Below are positions 33,990 to 41,909 of a stretch of 64,000 nt of DNA, piece by piece (position 1 is the first letter of the stretch; each line of letters starts with the position of its first letter). A model generated the notes under the pieces. It was given only the letters and a program-made list of their open reading frames with translations, had not been told where the DNA came from and made no database searches. The translations under genes were made by a program, and so were the position numbers. Source of the DNA: CAITWF01 sp038231575 (GTDB lineage: Bacteria; Verrucomicrobiota; Verrucomicrobiia; Opitutales; Opitutaceae); the NCBI GenBank assembly GCA_038231575.1, contig JBBRLB010000007.1:11523-75522 (forward strand). Direction: 5' to 3'.

Positions 33990-34298
33990 ATGAAAGGCCA
34001 ACGCATTCGCATCAAACTCCAGGGCTTCGACTATCGCGTAATCGATCAGTCGGCCCAGGACATCGTCGAGACCGCCAAGCGCTCGGGCGCCCGGGTCTCC
34101 GGCCCGATCCCGCTGCCCACTCGCATCGAGAAACTTTCCGTCAATCGCTCCCCGCACGTCGACAAGAAGTCCATGGAGCAATTCGAGACGCGCACGCACA
34201 AGCGTCTCATCGATATCATCGAGCCGACCGCTCAAACGGTCGACGAGCTCAAGAAACTCAACCTCCCGTCCGGCGTAGATATTACCATCAACGTCTAA
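33990..34298 (+). CDS. rpsJ: 30S ribosomal protein S10
   Basis: A 102-residue S10 (NusE), full length: IRIKLQGFDYRVIDQSAQDIV at the start, the PLPTRIEKLSVNRSPHVDKK loop and the final LPSGVDITINV strand. It partners NusG and NusB in antitermination. It joins the str-type genes to the S10 cluster; a 107-bp structured gap separates it from rplC. Confidence 0.98.
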   Translation: MKGQRIRIKLQGFDYRVIDQSAQDIVETAKRSGARVSGPIPLPTRIEKLSVNRSPHVDKKSMEQFETRTHKRLIDIIEPTAQTVDELKKLNLPSGVDITINV

Positions 34299-34317
34299 CC
34301 CTCACTTTTCAGTCCAT

Positions 34318-34367
34318 CGTTAGCAGTAATCTGTGTGCCTCCGGGCACCGCCAGATTTCGACTAATG
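34318..34367 (+). promoter_or_regulatory. Candidate r-protein leader RNA before rplC
   Basis: A 50-nt symmetrical stem: CGTTAG/CTAATG (34318-34323/34362-34367), an internal loop CAGT/TCGA, AATCTG/CAGATT (34328-34333/34352-34357), a small T/CGC internal loop, GTGCC/GGCAC (34335-34339/34344-34348) and a TCCG tetraloop. Seventeen base pairs in total and no U-tract. The position resembles that of an S10-operon leader, but lies after rpsJ rather than before it. Confidence 0.6.
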
Positions 34368-34405
34368 TAGGTCTCAAACGGAACCCTCCACCTACCACTT
34401 AGCCC

Positions 34406-35134
34406 ATGATCTCATCCCTTCTCGGCAAGAAGATCGGAATGACGCAGGTCTACGACGCTCAAAACGTCCTGATCCCCGTCACCGTGGTCGAAGCCGGACC
34501 CTGTTCAGTGGTCCAGGTCAAGACTGTCGAAACCGACGGCTACAATGCCGTGCAAATCGGTTTTTCGACCAAGAAATCCAAAAACGCCAGTGCGGCCGAA
34601 CTCGCTCACGCGAAGAAAGCCAATCTCGACAACGCGCCGCGCGTGCTCAGTGAGGTCCGCCTCACCGAAGCTCCGACGCTCAAGATCGGTGACGTCGTCA
34701 ACGTCACGGTCTTCACCGAAGGCATGCTCGTCGATGTCAGCGGCGTCACCAAGGGCAAAGGCTTCCAAGGTGTCGTGCGTCGCTTCCGGGTCGCCGGCGG
34801 TCCCGCCGCGCACGGCTCGATGTTCCATCGCCGCATCGGTTCGATCGGCATGCGCCAGACTCCTGGCCGCGTGTGGAAAAACCAGCGCATGCCCGGTCAC
34901 ATGGGCAGCGAGTCACGCACCGTGCAGAATCTGCGCGTCGTAAAAATCATCGCCGACAAGAATCTCATCCTCGTGAAAGGTGCGATCCCTGGCGCCAACG
35001 GCGACGATGTCGTCGTCCGCTCCGCCATCAAGGGCCAGTGGGCTCTCCCGGTGGTCGCCGCTCCAGCGCCCGCCGCCGCCAAAGCCGCCGCCAAGCCTGC
35101 CGCTAAACCCGCTGCTCCGGCCGCGAAGAAATAA
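34406..35134 (+). CDS. rplC: 50S ribosomal protein L3
   Basis: A 242-residue L3. Core motifs: LLGKKIGMTQVYD at the start, GKGFQGVVRRFRVAGGPAAHGS and the RIGSIGMRQTPGRVWKNQRM loop near the peptidyl-transferase centre. The last 25 or so residues are an added Ala/Pro/Lys-rich tail. First gene after the structured leader; rplD follows 17 bp later. Confidence 0.97.
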   Translation: MISSLLGKKIGMTQVYDAQNVLIPVTVVEAGPCSVVQVKTVETDGYNAVQIGFSTKKSKNASAAELAHAKKANLDNAPRVLSEVRLTEAPTLKIGDVVNVTVFTEGMLVDVSGVTKGKGFQGVVRRFRVAGGPAAHGSMFHRRIGSIGMRQTPGRVWKNQRMPGHMGSESRTVQNLRVVKIIADKNLILVKGAIPGANGDDVVVRSAIKGQWALPVVAAPAPAAAKAAAKPAAKPAAPAAKK

Positions 35135-35151
35135 TCCGGAGACCATCAGCC

Positions 35152-35787
35152 ATGAAACTCACCGTTTTTAGTTCCGACGGAAAGACCAGCAGCGAAAAAG
35201 ATTTCGCCGGTCTCCCGACCTTCGAAGGCGACAAGGGCCTCCAGGCCGTCAAGGAAGTCATCGTCGCCATCAACGCCAACAACCGCCAGGGCACGCACTC
35301 CACGAAGACTCGTGGTGAAGTCCGCGGCGGCGGCAAAAAGCCGTGGCGCCAGAAGGGCACGGGCCGCGCCCGCGCCGGCTCCATCCGTTCGCCCTTGTGG
35401 TCCGGCGGTGGTGTCGTGTTCGGCCCGAAGCCCCGCGACTATTCCAAGAAAATCAATGACAAGGTGAAGTCGCTCGCGTTCAGCCGCGCGCTCTTCGATC
35501 GCGCCTCTGCTGGCGAGATTGCCGTCATCGAGCAGTTCGACACGGCGATCAAGAAGACGAAGTTCGTCGACGAGATCGTCGCTCGGATCGCGCCGAAGGG
35601 GAAGATTCTGCTCGTCGATGCGCCGCACACCGTCGAGCACGCCCGCGCCGCTCGCAATATCGAGCGCGTCACGCTCCAAGTCGCATCGAAGCTCAACACG
35701 CTCGATCTCGCGCAATACAAGAAAATCATCGTCAGCACGAAGGCCCTCGACGCGATCCTCGCCCGAGTCAACGGAGGTAAAAACTGA
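35152..35787 (+). CDS. rplD: 50S ribosomal protein L4
   Basis: A 211-residue L4. The long extended loop reaching the exit tunnel is present (TRGEVRGGGKKPWRQKGTGR then ARAGSIRSPLWSGGG). In E. coli L4 autoregulates the S10 operon by binding its leader. Its stop overlaps the rplW start by 1 nt, implying translational coupling. Confidence 0.97.
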   Translation: MKLTVFSSDGKTSSEKDFAGLPTFEGDKGLQAVKEVIVAINANNRQGTHSTKTRGEVRGGGKKPWRQKGTGRARAGSIRSPLWSGGGVVFGPKPRDYSKKINDKVKSLAFSRALFDRASAGEIAVIEQFDTAIKKTKFVDEIVARIAPKGKILLVDAPHTVEHARAARNIERVTLQVASKLNTLDLAQYKKIIVSTKALDAILARVNGGKN

Positions 35788-36068
35788 TGCAAGCCGACAA
35801 AGTTCTTAAACTCGTTCGCCTCACGGAAAAGGCCAGCAAGCTCAGTTCCGAGCTCGGTCAATACACGTTCGAGGTGTTCAAATACGCGAACAAGCACGCC
35901 ATCGCGCAGGCCGTCGAGCAGACCTTCAAGGTCACCGTGCGCCGCGTGAACGTCATGCACATCCGCGGTAAAAACAAAAAGAGCCGCACCGGTCGCCCGA
36001 CCATCGGTTCGGATTATAAGAAGGCCATCGTGACGCTCAAGGCCGGCGACAAAATCGAGCTCGTCTAA
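35787..36068 (+). CDS. rplW: 50S ribosomal protein L23
   Basis: A 93-residue L23 at the exit-tunnel mouth, where SRP and trigger factor dock. Typical segments: LTEKASKLSSELGQYTFEV, then the RRVNVMHIRGKNKKS loop. Start overlaps the rplD stop (TGATG), with GGAGG inside rplD as ribosome binding site. Confidence 0.97.
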   Translation: MQADKVLKLVRLTEKASKLSSELGQYTFEVFKYANKHAIAQAVEQTFKVTVRRVNVMHIRGKNKKSRTGRPTIGSDYKKAIVTLKAGDKIELV

Positions 36069-36098
36069 TCGCCACCGAATCCACGGAGAAACTCCCCC

Positions 36099-36965
36099 AT
36101 GCCTATCCATTCCTTTCGTCCGCTCACGCCTTCGGGCCGCTTCACTTCTCTCAACATGGAGAAGGGCCTCTCGAAAGAGCGTCCGCAGCGCGCGCTCACC
36201 ACGAACAAGCACAAGAGCGGCGGCCGCAACGTCTACGGTCGCGTCACCTCGCGTCATCGCGGCGGTGGCCACAAGCAGCTCTACCGCATCATCGACTTCA
36301 AGCGCTCGATCCTCGACCTGCCCGCCAAGGTGCAGGCCATCGAGTATGATCCGAACCGCTCGGCCAACATCGCGCTCATCGCTTACACCGATGGCGTGAA
36401 GGCCTACATCATCGCGCCGAAAGGCCTGAAGGCCGGCGACACGATCTTTGCGTCCGACAAGGCAACGACGAACGACTTCAACGTGGGCAACAGCTTTCCG
36501 CTCTCGGTCATCCCGCCCTCGACGCTCGTCCATTGCGTGGAACTCGTTCCCGGTCGCGGGGCGAAGATTGCGCGCGGCGCCGGCACGAGTCTCGAGCTCG
36601 TTGCCATCGAAGGCGATTCCGCCACGCTCAAGATGCCGTCGGGCGAACTCCGCCGCGTGCACGCCCGCTGCCGCGCCACCATCGGCGAAGTCGGCAACGG
36701 TGATCACAATCAGCAGTCGCTCGGCAAGGCCGGCCGGAATCGCTGGCTCGGCGTTCGTCCGATGTCCCGCGGCATGGCCCGCAATCCCGTCGATCACCCC
36801 AACGGTGGTGGTCAGGGCAAGTCCAAGGGTGGCGGCGGTCGCCAGCATCTCGTTTCGCCGTGGGGCCAGCTTGCGAAGGGTTTCGTTACCCGCCGCCGCT
36901 CGAAGCTCTCGAACTCCTCGATCATCGTCCACCACAACGGCCGCAAGCCGCGTGGCAAAAAGTAA
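36099..36965 (+). CDS. rplB: 50S ribosomal protein L2
   Basis: A 288-residue L2, the most conserved large-subunit protein next to the peptidyl-transferase centre. Motifs: RVTSRHRGGGHKQLYRIIDF, the AKIARGAGTSLELVA segment and the functionally important GMARNPVDHPNGGGQGKSKG near residues 225-244. 30 bp after rplW. Confidence 0.98.
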   Translation: MPIHSFRPLTPSGRFTSLNMEKGLSKERPQRALTTNKHKSGGRNVYGRVTSRHRGGGHKQLYRIIDFKRSILDLPAKVQAIEYDPNRSANIALIAYTDGVKAYIIAPKGLKAGDTIFASDKATTNDFNVGNSFPLSVIPPSTLVHCVELVPGRGAKIARGAGTSLELVAIEGDSATLKMPSGELRRVHARCRATIGEVGNGDHNQQSLGKAGRNRWLGVRPMSRGMARNPVDHPNGGGQGKSKGGGGRQHLVSPWGQLAKGFVTRRRSKLSNSSIIVHHNGRKPRGKK

Positions 36966-36983
36966 CCCGGCCCCTTTCGCACC

Positions 36984-37259
36984 ATGGCACGCTCCATCAA
37001 AAAAGGCTTCTTCGTTGACTTCCACCTGCTCGAGAAAATCGAGAAGGCGGTCAAGTCCGGCGCCAAGAAACCCATCCAGACCTGGTCCCGTCGCTCGACG
37101 ATCACGCCCGATTTCATCGGCCACACGTTCAGCGTCCACAACGGCAAGATCTTCACCGCCGTTTACATCACCGAGAACATGGTCGGCCACAAACTCGGCG
37201 AGTTTGCCCCCACGCGCACCTTCAAGTCGCACGGCGGCATGACGCGCAAGGAAATCTAA
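36984..37259 (+). CDS. rpsS: 30S ribosomal protein S19
   Basis: A 91-residue S19 in the 30S head: MARSIKKGFFVDFHLLEKIE, then RRSTITPDFIGHTFSVHNGK and EFAPTRTFKSHGG. Eighteen bp after rplB. The usual next gene rplV is displaced by a 436-bp stretch holding a small secreted-protein gene. Confidence 0.98.
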   Translation: MARSIKKGFFVDFHLLEKIEKAVKSGAKKPIQTWSRRSTITPDFIGHTFSVHNGKIFTAVYITENMVGHKLGEFAPTRTFKSHGGMTRKEI

Positions 37260-37282
37260 GTTCTCACCCCGCGCTCTTCCCG

Positions 37283-37609
37283 ATGCTCCGTCGTCTCCTC
37301 CAGTCCAGCCTCCTCGCGCTTGTCGCCGCCACGCCATTCACGGCGCGCGCTGCCTCCGCGTCCGGCTCGCTCGAGGTCGTCGCGGTGCAAGCGGCCCGTG
37401 TCGCTGATCTCGTCCTCTTGGGTAACGGCTTCAACGCCGGTCTCCGTCAGGGCATGGTCTGCCGTGTCACGCGTGGCGCCACCACCGTCGCCGAGATTCT
37501 GCTCGTCGAGGTTCGCCCGACCTGCAGCGCCGCGCTCATCATGAGCGTCGCACCGCAACAGTCGATCCACGCCGGCGACGCCGCCGCCATTAAGATTCTC
37601 AAAACCTAA
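37283..37609 (+). CDS. Small secreted protein inserted between rpsS and rplV
   Basis: A 108-residue protein of unknown function. It has a clear signal peptide (RRLLQSSLLALVAATPFTARA, cleavage near residue 23) and then a beta-rich domain: GSLEVVAVQAARVADLVLL, GLRQGMVCRVTRG, VAEILLVEVRPTCSAALIM, then IHAGDAAAIKIL. This GL-x-x-GM ... R-G ... V-x-x-V ... SAA ... GD pattern resembles small SH3-like/FlgT-C-type modules seen in PVC secreted proteins, by inference only. It is in line with the r-protein genes, 23 bp after rpsS. Not part of any known S10 operon. Confidence 0.8.
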   Translation: MLRRLLQSSLLALVAATPFTARAASASGSLEVVAVQAARVADLVLLGNGFNAGLRQGMVCRVTRGATTVAEILLVEVRPTCSAALIMSVAPQQSIHAGDAAAIKILKT

Positions 37610-37694
37610 ATCACGAACCAACCAAAAGGGTAGGGCACGACTTCGGTCACGCCACTATCGCCGAACTGAAAAATTCGGAATCCTCACCACCACC

Positions 37695-38036
37695 ATGGAA
37701 GTCCAAGCCCTCACTCGCTACGCGAGAATGTCGCCCAAGAAAATGCGCGACGTGTCCCGCATCATCCAAGGCCGCAAGGCCGTGGAAGCCGTCGATTACC
37801 TCGCGCTTATCCCGCGCAAGTCGGCGAAGCTGATTGCGAAAACGCTCAAGAGCGCGATCGCGAACGCGGAGAACAACAACAACCTCTCCGCCGACAGTCT
37901 CACCATCAAGCTCGCGCTCATCGAGTGCGGCCCGGTGTTGAAACGCTTCAAGGCCGGTGCCCGTGGCACCGCGATGCCCCGCCGCAAGAAGATGTCGCAC
38001 ATCCGCATCGTCCTCTCCGACGGCCAATCCAACTAA
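37695..38036 (+). CDS. rplV: 50S ribosomal protein L22
   Basis: A 113-residue L22, lining the exit tunnel. It starts MEVQALTRYARMSPKKMRDV and carries the tunnel loop near GPVLKRFKAGARGTAMPRR and the final HIRIVLSD strand. 85 bp after the inserted secreted-protein gene; 9 bp before rpsC. Confidence 0.98.
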   Translation: MEVQALTRYARMSPKKMRDVSRIIQGRKAVEAVDYLALIPRKSAKLIAKTLKSAIANAENNNNLSADSLTIKLALIECGPVLKRFKAGARGTAMPRRKKMSHIRIVLSDGQSN

Positions 38037-38045
38037 TCTACTTCC

Positions 38046-38678
38046 ATGGGCCAAAAAACCAATCCGACCGGCTTCCGTCTCGCCGTCCGCCGCAACTGGC
38101 AGTCCCGCTGGTATGCCAGCAAGAAAGATTTTCCGAAGCTCCTCGCCGAAGATCAACTCATCCGCTCGAAGCTGATGGAGAAGCTCAAGCAGGCGTCCGT
38201 GCCGCGCATCTTCATTGAGCGCGCGTCGAACCGCGTCCGCGTCAAGATTTACACCGCCCGTCCCGGCATCGTCATCGGCCGCAAGGGCCAGGAAATCGAG
38301 AAGATCAAGGAAGAGCTCTCGAAGCTCACCGGCAAAGAGATCCTCCTCGACATCCAGGAAGTGAAGAAGCCCGAGATCGAGGCCGCGCTCGTGGCCGAGA
38401 ACGTCGCGCTCCAGCTCGAGCGCCGCATCGCTTTCCGCCGCGCCATGAAGAAGGCCGTCGAAATGGCCATGGCGCTCGGCGCCGAGGGCATCCGCATTCA
38501 ATGCTCCGGCCGCCTCGGCGGGGCGGACATCGCCCGCCGCGAGTGGCAGCGCAAGGGCCGCGTGCCGTTGCACACCCTCCGCGAGAACATCGACTACGGC
38601 TTCGCGGAAGCGCTGACCGTCTACGGCAAGATCGGCGTCAAGTGCTGGATCTGCAAAAAAGAAGCCGACAACAACTGA
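38046..38678 (+). CDS. rpsC: 30S ribosomal protein S3
   Basis: A 210-residue S3. N-terminal MGQKTNPTGFRLAVRRNW, the KH domain with the GRKGQEIEKIKEEL loop (about 79-92), and the C-terminal mRNA-entry domain with RLGGADIARREW. Follows rplV by 9 bp. Confidence 0.98.
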   Translation: MGQKTNPTGFRLAVRRNWQSRWYASKKDFPKLLAEDQLIRSKLMEKLKQASVPRIFIERASNRVRVKIYTARPGIVIGRKGQEIEKIKEELSKLTGKEILLDIQEVKKPEIEAALVAENVALQLERRIAFRRAMKKAVEMAMALGAEGIRIQCSGRLGGADIARREWQRKGRVPLHTLRENIDYGFAEALTVYGKIGVKCWICKKEADNN

Positions 38679-38722
38679 GCCGCGTCCGCGCGCATTTTCT
38701 AAAACTTTAGGAGCACACTCCC

Positions 38723-39148
38723 ATGGCAGCAATTTCACCCGCCCGCACAAAGTATCGCAAATCGATGAAGGGCTCGCGCGCTGGCAACGCCAAGCGCGGC
38801 AACACGATCGCCTTCGGCGAATTCGGCCTGCAGTCCCTCACCCGCGGGCCGATGACCGGCCAGCAGATCGAGGCGGCTCGCGTCACCATCTCGCGCCACC
38901 TGAAGCGCAAGGGCAAACTCTGGATTCGCGTGTTCCCGCACAAGCCGGTCACGAAGAAGCCCGCCGAAGTGCGCATGGGTCAGGGCAAGGGCCCGGTCGA
39001 ATTCTACGTCGCCGTCATCAAGCCCGGCGCCGTCCTCTTCGAGCTCGCCGGCGTGCCACTCACCGTCGCTCGGGAGGCCTTCCGCCTCGCTGACGCGAAG
39101 CTCCCGTTCCACTGCCGCTTCATCCAGCGCGAGACCTTCGCTGACTGA
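38723..39148 (+). CDS. rplP: 50S ribosomal protein L16
   Basis: A 141-residue L16 (eL10/uL16), helping position tRNA at the A and P sites. Features: ARTKYRKSMKGSRAGNAKRG, GPMTGQQIEAARVTISRHLK and the flexible loop KPAEVRMGQGKGPVEFYVA. An AGGAG ribosome binding site precedes the start. Confidence 0.98.
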   Translation: MAAISPARTKYRKSMKGSRAGNAKRGNTIAFGEFGLQSLTRGPMTGQQIEAARVTISRHLKRKGKLWIRVFPHKPVTKKPAEVRMGQGKGPVEFYVAVIKPGAVLFELAGVPLTVAREAFRLADAKLPFHCRFIQRETFAD

Positions 39149-39170
39149 TAACTTTTAAAACGTTCCTGTC

Positions 39171-39377
39171 ATGACTTCCAAAGAAATCCGCGATCTCTCG
39201 GCTGCTGAGATCACCACCAAGATTCGCGAGACCCGCGAATCCCTCCTCCAGCTGCGCCTGCGCAAGCAGACCGGCCAAGTCGAGAAGACCCACGAGATCC
39301 GCACGCTCCGCAAGGACATCGCCCGCCTCGAGACGATCCAGAACCAAAAGAAAAGCAAAGCCGCTGTCGCTGCCTGA
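39171..39377 (+). CDS. rpmC: 50S ribosomal protein L29
   Basis: A 68-residue L29, a two-helix protein at the tunnel exit: KEIRDLSAAEITTKIRETRE and the LRLRKQTGQVEKTHEIRTLR segment. Lies between rplP and rpsQ as usual. Confidence 0.97.
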   Translation: MTSKEIRDLSAAEITTKIRETRESLLQLRLRKQTGQVEKTHEIRTLRKDIARLETIQNQKKSKAAVAA

Positions 39378-39404
39378 GCGCCCGGTTTAAACTAAACACT
39401 TACC

Positions 39405-39779
39405 ATGTCCTCTCCCGCCACTCCCGGCACGCGCAGCGCGCGCAAGACCCAGATCGGTTTCGTTTCGAGCCGCTCGGGCGACAAGTCCGTCAAGGTCACC
39501 ATCGCCTACAAGACGCCGCATCCGCTCTACCAGAAAGTCGTCAACCGCCAGACCGTCCTTCACGTCCACGACGAGAAGAACGAGACCAAGGTCGGCGACA
39601 AGGTCGAGGTCATGGAGACCCGCCCGCTCAGCCGACTCAAGCGCTGGCGCGTCGTTTCGATTATTCAGAAAGCCGTCACCACCGACGCCGTCGCGATCTC
39701 TGAGAGCGATGTCGCGGCCCAGGTGCCGACCAAAACCACCAAGGCCATCGAAGCCGCCGTTCCGGCGCCGAAAGCCTGA
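39405..39779 (+). CDS. rpsQ: 30S ribosomal protein S17 with C-terminal tail
   Basis: A 124-residue S17, longer than the usual 80-90. The OB-fold core (about 12-88) has RKTQIGFVSSRSGDKSVKV, HPLYQKVVNR and METRPLSRLKRWRVV. The last 35 residues are a low-complexity Ala/Thr/Val/Pro tail. It stabilises the 30S platform. Confidence 0.96.
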   Translation: MSSPATPGTRSARKTQIGFVSSRSGDKSVKVTIAYKTPHPLYQKVVNRQTVLHVHDEKNETKVGDKVEVMETRPLSRLKRWRVVSIIQKAVTTDAVAISESDVAAQVPTKTTKAIEAAVPAPKA

Positions 39780-39818
39780 ACCGTCATTAACCACCTAACC
39801 CCCTAACGGAGGTCCGCC

Positions 39819-40184
39819 ATGATCCAACTGCGCTCCATTCTCGACGTCGCCGACAACACCGGTGCCCGCCGTGCCGCCATGATCTCCCGCATGGGTCAGA
39901 TCACCGACACCGCCGGCATTGGCGACATCATCACCGTCCACATCAAGCAGAGCTCCACCGAAGCCACCGTGAAAAAGGGCGAGGTCCACAAGGCCGTCGT
40001 CGTTCGCACGAAGAAACCGGTGCGCCGTCCCGACGGCAGCTACCTCCGCTTCGACAGCAACGCCATCGTCATCATCGACGCGACGAACAACCCGAAGGGC
40101 ACCCGCATCTTCGGCCCCGTCGCCCGCGAACTGCGCGCGAAGAACTTCATGAAGATCATCTCGCTCGCTCCGGAGGTTCTCTGA
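39819..40184 (+). CDS. rplN: 50S ribosomal protein L14
   Basis: A 121-residue L14: MIQLRSILDVADNTGARRA, AVVVRTKKPVRRPDGSYL and the C-terminal GPVARELRAKNFMKIISLAPEV. It contacts the small subunit and binds RsfS. A CGGAGG ribosome binding site precedes the start; rplX follows after 2 bp. Confidence 0.98.
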   Translation: MIQLRSILDVADNTGARRAAMISRMGQITDTAGIGDIITVHIKQSSTEATVKKGEVHKAVVVRTKKPVRRPDGSYLRFDSNAIVIIDATNNPKGTRIFGPVARELRAKNFMKIISLAPEVL

Positions 40185-40186
40185 CC

Positions 40187-40465
40187 ATGCAAAAATTTCA
40201 CATCAAACGAAACGACGTCGTCGTCGTGATCGCTGGCTCCCACAAGGGGAAGTCCGGCAAGGTCCTTGAGATCCTGCCCGCCAAGGGCCGCGCCCGCATC
40301 GAGGGCGTCGCGATGATGAAGCGCCATCTCAAGAAGTCGCAGGAGCATCCGCAGGGAACCATCGCCGAGCGCGAAGGCTCCGTGCACATCTCCAATCTCA
40401 TGCTCCAGTCGGTTTTCGACACGAGCAAACGCAAGAAGCCGGCTCCCGCCGCCGCCACCGCCTAA
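40187..40465 (+). CDS. rplX: 50S ribosomal protein L24
   Basis: A 92-residue L24 assembly initiator with the KOW motif (NDVVVVIAGSHKGKSGKVLE, about 8-27) and the loop MMKRHLKKSQEHPQGTIAE. Short Ala/Pro-rich end. 2 bp after rplN, so translationally coupled. Confidence 0.97.
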   Translation: MQKFHIKRNDVVVVIAGSHKGKSGKVLEILPAKGRARIEGVAMMKRHLKKSQEHPQGTIAEREGSVHISNLMLQSVFDTSKRKKPAPAAATA

Positions 40466-40512
40466 TTTAAAACACTCAACGCCGCCGGGTCGGTAATCCG
40501 GTCGCAACGAAC

Positions 40513-41097
40513 ATGAGCTACGTCCCATCCCTCAAGAAACTTTACGTCGAGCAAATCGTGCCCGAGCTGGTGAAAACCCGCGGCTACAAGAACAAGCACC
40601 AGGTGCCGAAGCTCGTGAAGATCAACCTCAACACCGGCATCGGCGCGGAAGCCGACAAGAACCAAATTGCGGACATCGCCCGTGACATGGCCCTCATCGC
40701 CGGCCAGAAGCCAATCCTCAACAAGACGAAGCGCGCGATCGCGAACTTCAAGTTGAAGCCGAATCAGACGACCGGCTGCAGCGTGACCCTCCGCGGTCCC
40801 GCCATGTGGGAATTCCTTTACCGCCTCCTCTCGGTGGCGCTCCCGACCATCCGCGATTTCCGCGGCGTCCCGTCCAAGCTCGACGGTCAGGGCAACTACA
40901 CGCTCGGCGTGACTGACTTCTCCATCTTTCCCGAGATCACCCTCGAGAACGTGAAGAAGACGATGGGCCTCGACGTCACGATCGTTACTTCCGCCGAGAC
41001 CGACGACGAGGCGCGCGAACTTCTCAAGGCGCTAGGCATGCCCTTCCGCCGCATCGATCCGCAACCCGCGCAGCAGCAGAAGCCCACCGCCGCCTAA
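40513..41097 (+). CDS. rplE: 50S ribosomal protein L5
   Basis: A 194-residue L5, the 5S rRNA-binding protein. Motifs: VPKLVKINLNTGIG, ITGQKP-like LIAGQKPILNKTKRAIANFK, RGPAMWEFLYRLLSVALPTI and the IFPEI strand. A Gln/Pro/Ala tail follows. 13 bp before rpsN. Confidence 0.98.
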   Translation: MSYVPSLKKLYVEQIVPELVKTRGYKNKHQVPKLVKINLNTGIGAEADKNQIADIARDMALIAGQKPILNKTKRAIANFKLKPNQTTGCSVTLRGPAMWEFLYRLLSVALPTIRDFRGVPSKLDGQGNYTLGVTDFSIFPEITLENVKKTMGLDVTIVTSAETDDEARELLKALGMPFRRIDPQPAQQQKPTAA

Positions 41098-41110
41098 TTT
41101 TTCGCCGACC

Positions 41111-41416
41111 ATGCCCAAGACATCCGCCATCCAGCGCAACGAAAAGCGCAAACGTCTCACCGCCAAGTTCGCCGCTGTTCGCGCTGAGCTGAAGGCTGCC
41201 CTCAAGAATCCCGCCACCACCGACGAGCAGTTCTTTGCTGCGCAGAAAAAGCTGCAGAAGCTGCCGCGCAACTCGTCGGCCACGCGCATTCGCAACCGCT
41301 GCTCGTTGAGCGGACGCCCGCGCGCCTACATTGGCAAGTTCGGCGTGTCCCGCATCACCTTCCGCGAACTCGCCCTCTCCGGTAAGATCCCGGGCGTCAC
41401 CAAATCCTCCTGGTAA
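41111..41416 (+). CDS. rpsN: 30S ribosomal protein S14 (zinc-free long form)
   Basis: A 101-residue S14 of the long, zinc-independent type: AIQRNEKRKRLTAKFAAVRA, KLPRNSSATRIRNRC and the C-terminal GRPRAYIGKFGVSRITFREL with KSSW end. Only one Cys is near the ribbon position, so no zinc site. A 79-bp structured gap separates it from rpsH. Confidence 0.98.
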   Translation: MPKTSAIQRNEKRKRLTAKFAAVRAELKAALKNPATTDEQFFAAQKKLQKLPRNSSATRIRNRCSLSGRPRAYIGKFGVSRITFRELALSGKIPGVTKSSW

Positions 41417-41424
41417 ATTTTCCC

Positions 41425-41473
41425 GGCCGCGGGGGTTTATGCGCTTCGTGCGCATCGGATATGACCCACGGCC
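41425..41473 (+). promoter_or_regulatory. Candidate leader RNA between rpsN and rpsH
   Basis: Nested stem: GGCCG/CGGCC (41425-41429/41469-41473), GGGT/ACCC (41433-41436/41464-41467) and a terminal ATGCGC/GCGCAT hairpin (41439-41444/41450-41455) with TTCGT loop, 22 bp before the rpsH start. No U-tract. Position suits control by S8, the known spc-operon regulator in E. coli; inference. Confidence 0.5.
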
Positions 41474-41495
41474 ACTGTTAAAAACAACATCCACC

Positions 41496-41888
41496 ATGAC
41501 CGACCCGATTAGTGATCTCCTCACGCGCCTCCGCAATGCGGGCAAAGCGCGCCTCGAAGACTGTGTGATTCCGCACTCCACCTTGAAGGAGGCCATTGCG
41601 GTCATCCTGAAGACCGAGGGCTACGTCACGGACCATACCAACAGCGTTGACGCCGGGGGCCACAAGACCCTCGTCGTGAAAATGAAGTATGTCGACGGCG
41701 CCTGCGCCATCACCGGCATCACGCGCGTGTCCTCGCCCGGCCGCCGCCTCTATTTCCGCTACACCGAAATCCCGCGGGTCCTCAACGGCCTCGGCATCGG
41801 CATTATCTCGACTTCCCGCGGCCTGCTGAAGGACGCCGACTGCCGTCGCAACAAGACCGGCGGCGAACTGATCTGCAACGTCTGGTAA
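41496..41888 (+). CDS. rpsH: 30S ribosomal protein S8
   Basis: A 130-residue S8. MTDPISDLLTRLRNAGKA is the family start, so ATG at 41496 was chosen over the open frame further upstream, which covers the structured gap. The C-terminal RNA-binding motif GIGIISTSRGLLKDADCRR is intact. S8 binds 16S helix 21 and regulates the spc operon in E. coli. Confidence 0.98.
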   Translation: MTDPISDLLTRLRNAGKARLEDCVIPHSTLKEAIAVILKTEGYVTDHTNSVDAGGHKTLVVKMKYVDGACAITGITRVSSPGRRLYFRYTEIPRVLNGLGIGIISTSRGLLKDADCRRNKTGGELICNVW

Positions 41889-41909
41889 CTGGCCCCCGCC
41901 ACTTTCAAA

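Noticed and set aside
37610..37694. Possible regulatory hairpin before rplV
   Set aside because: Only a 5-bp CCGAA/TTCGG stem with a large loop was found, too weak to report.
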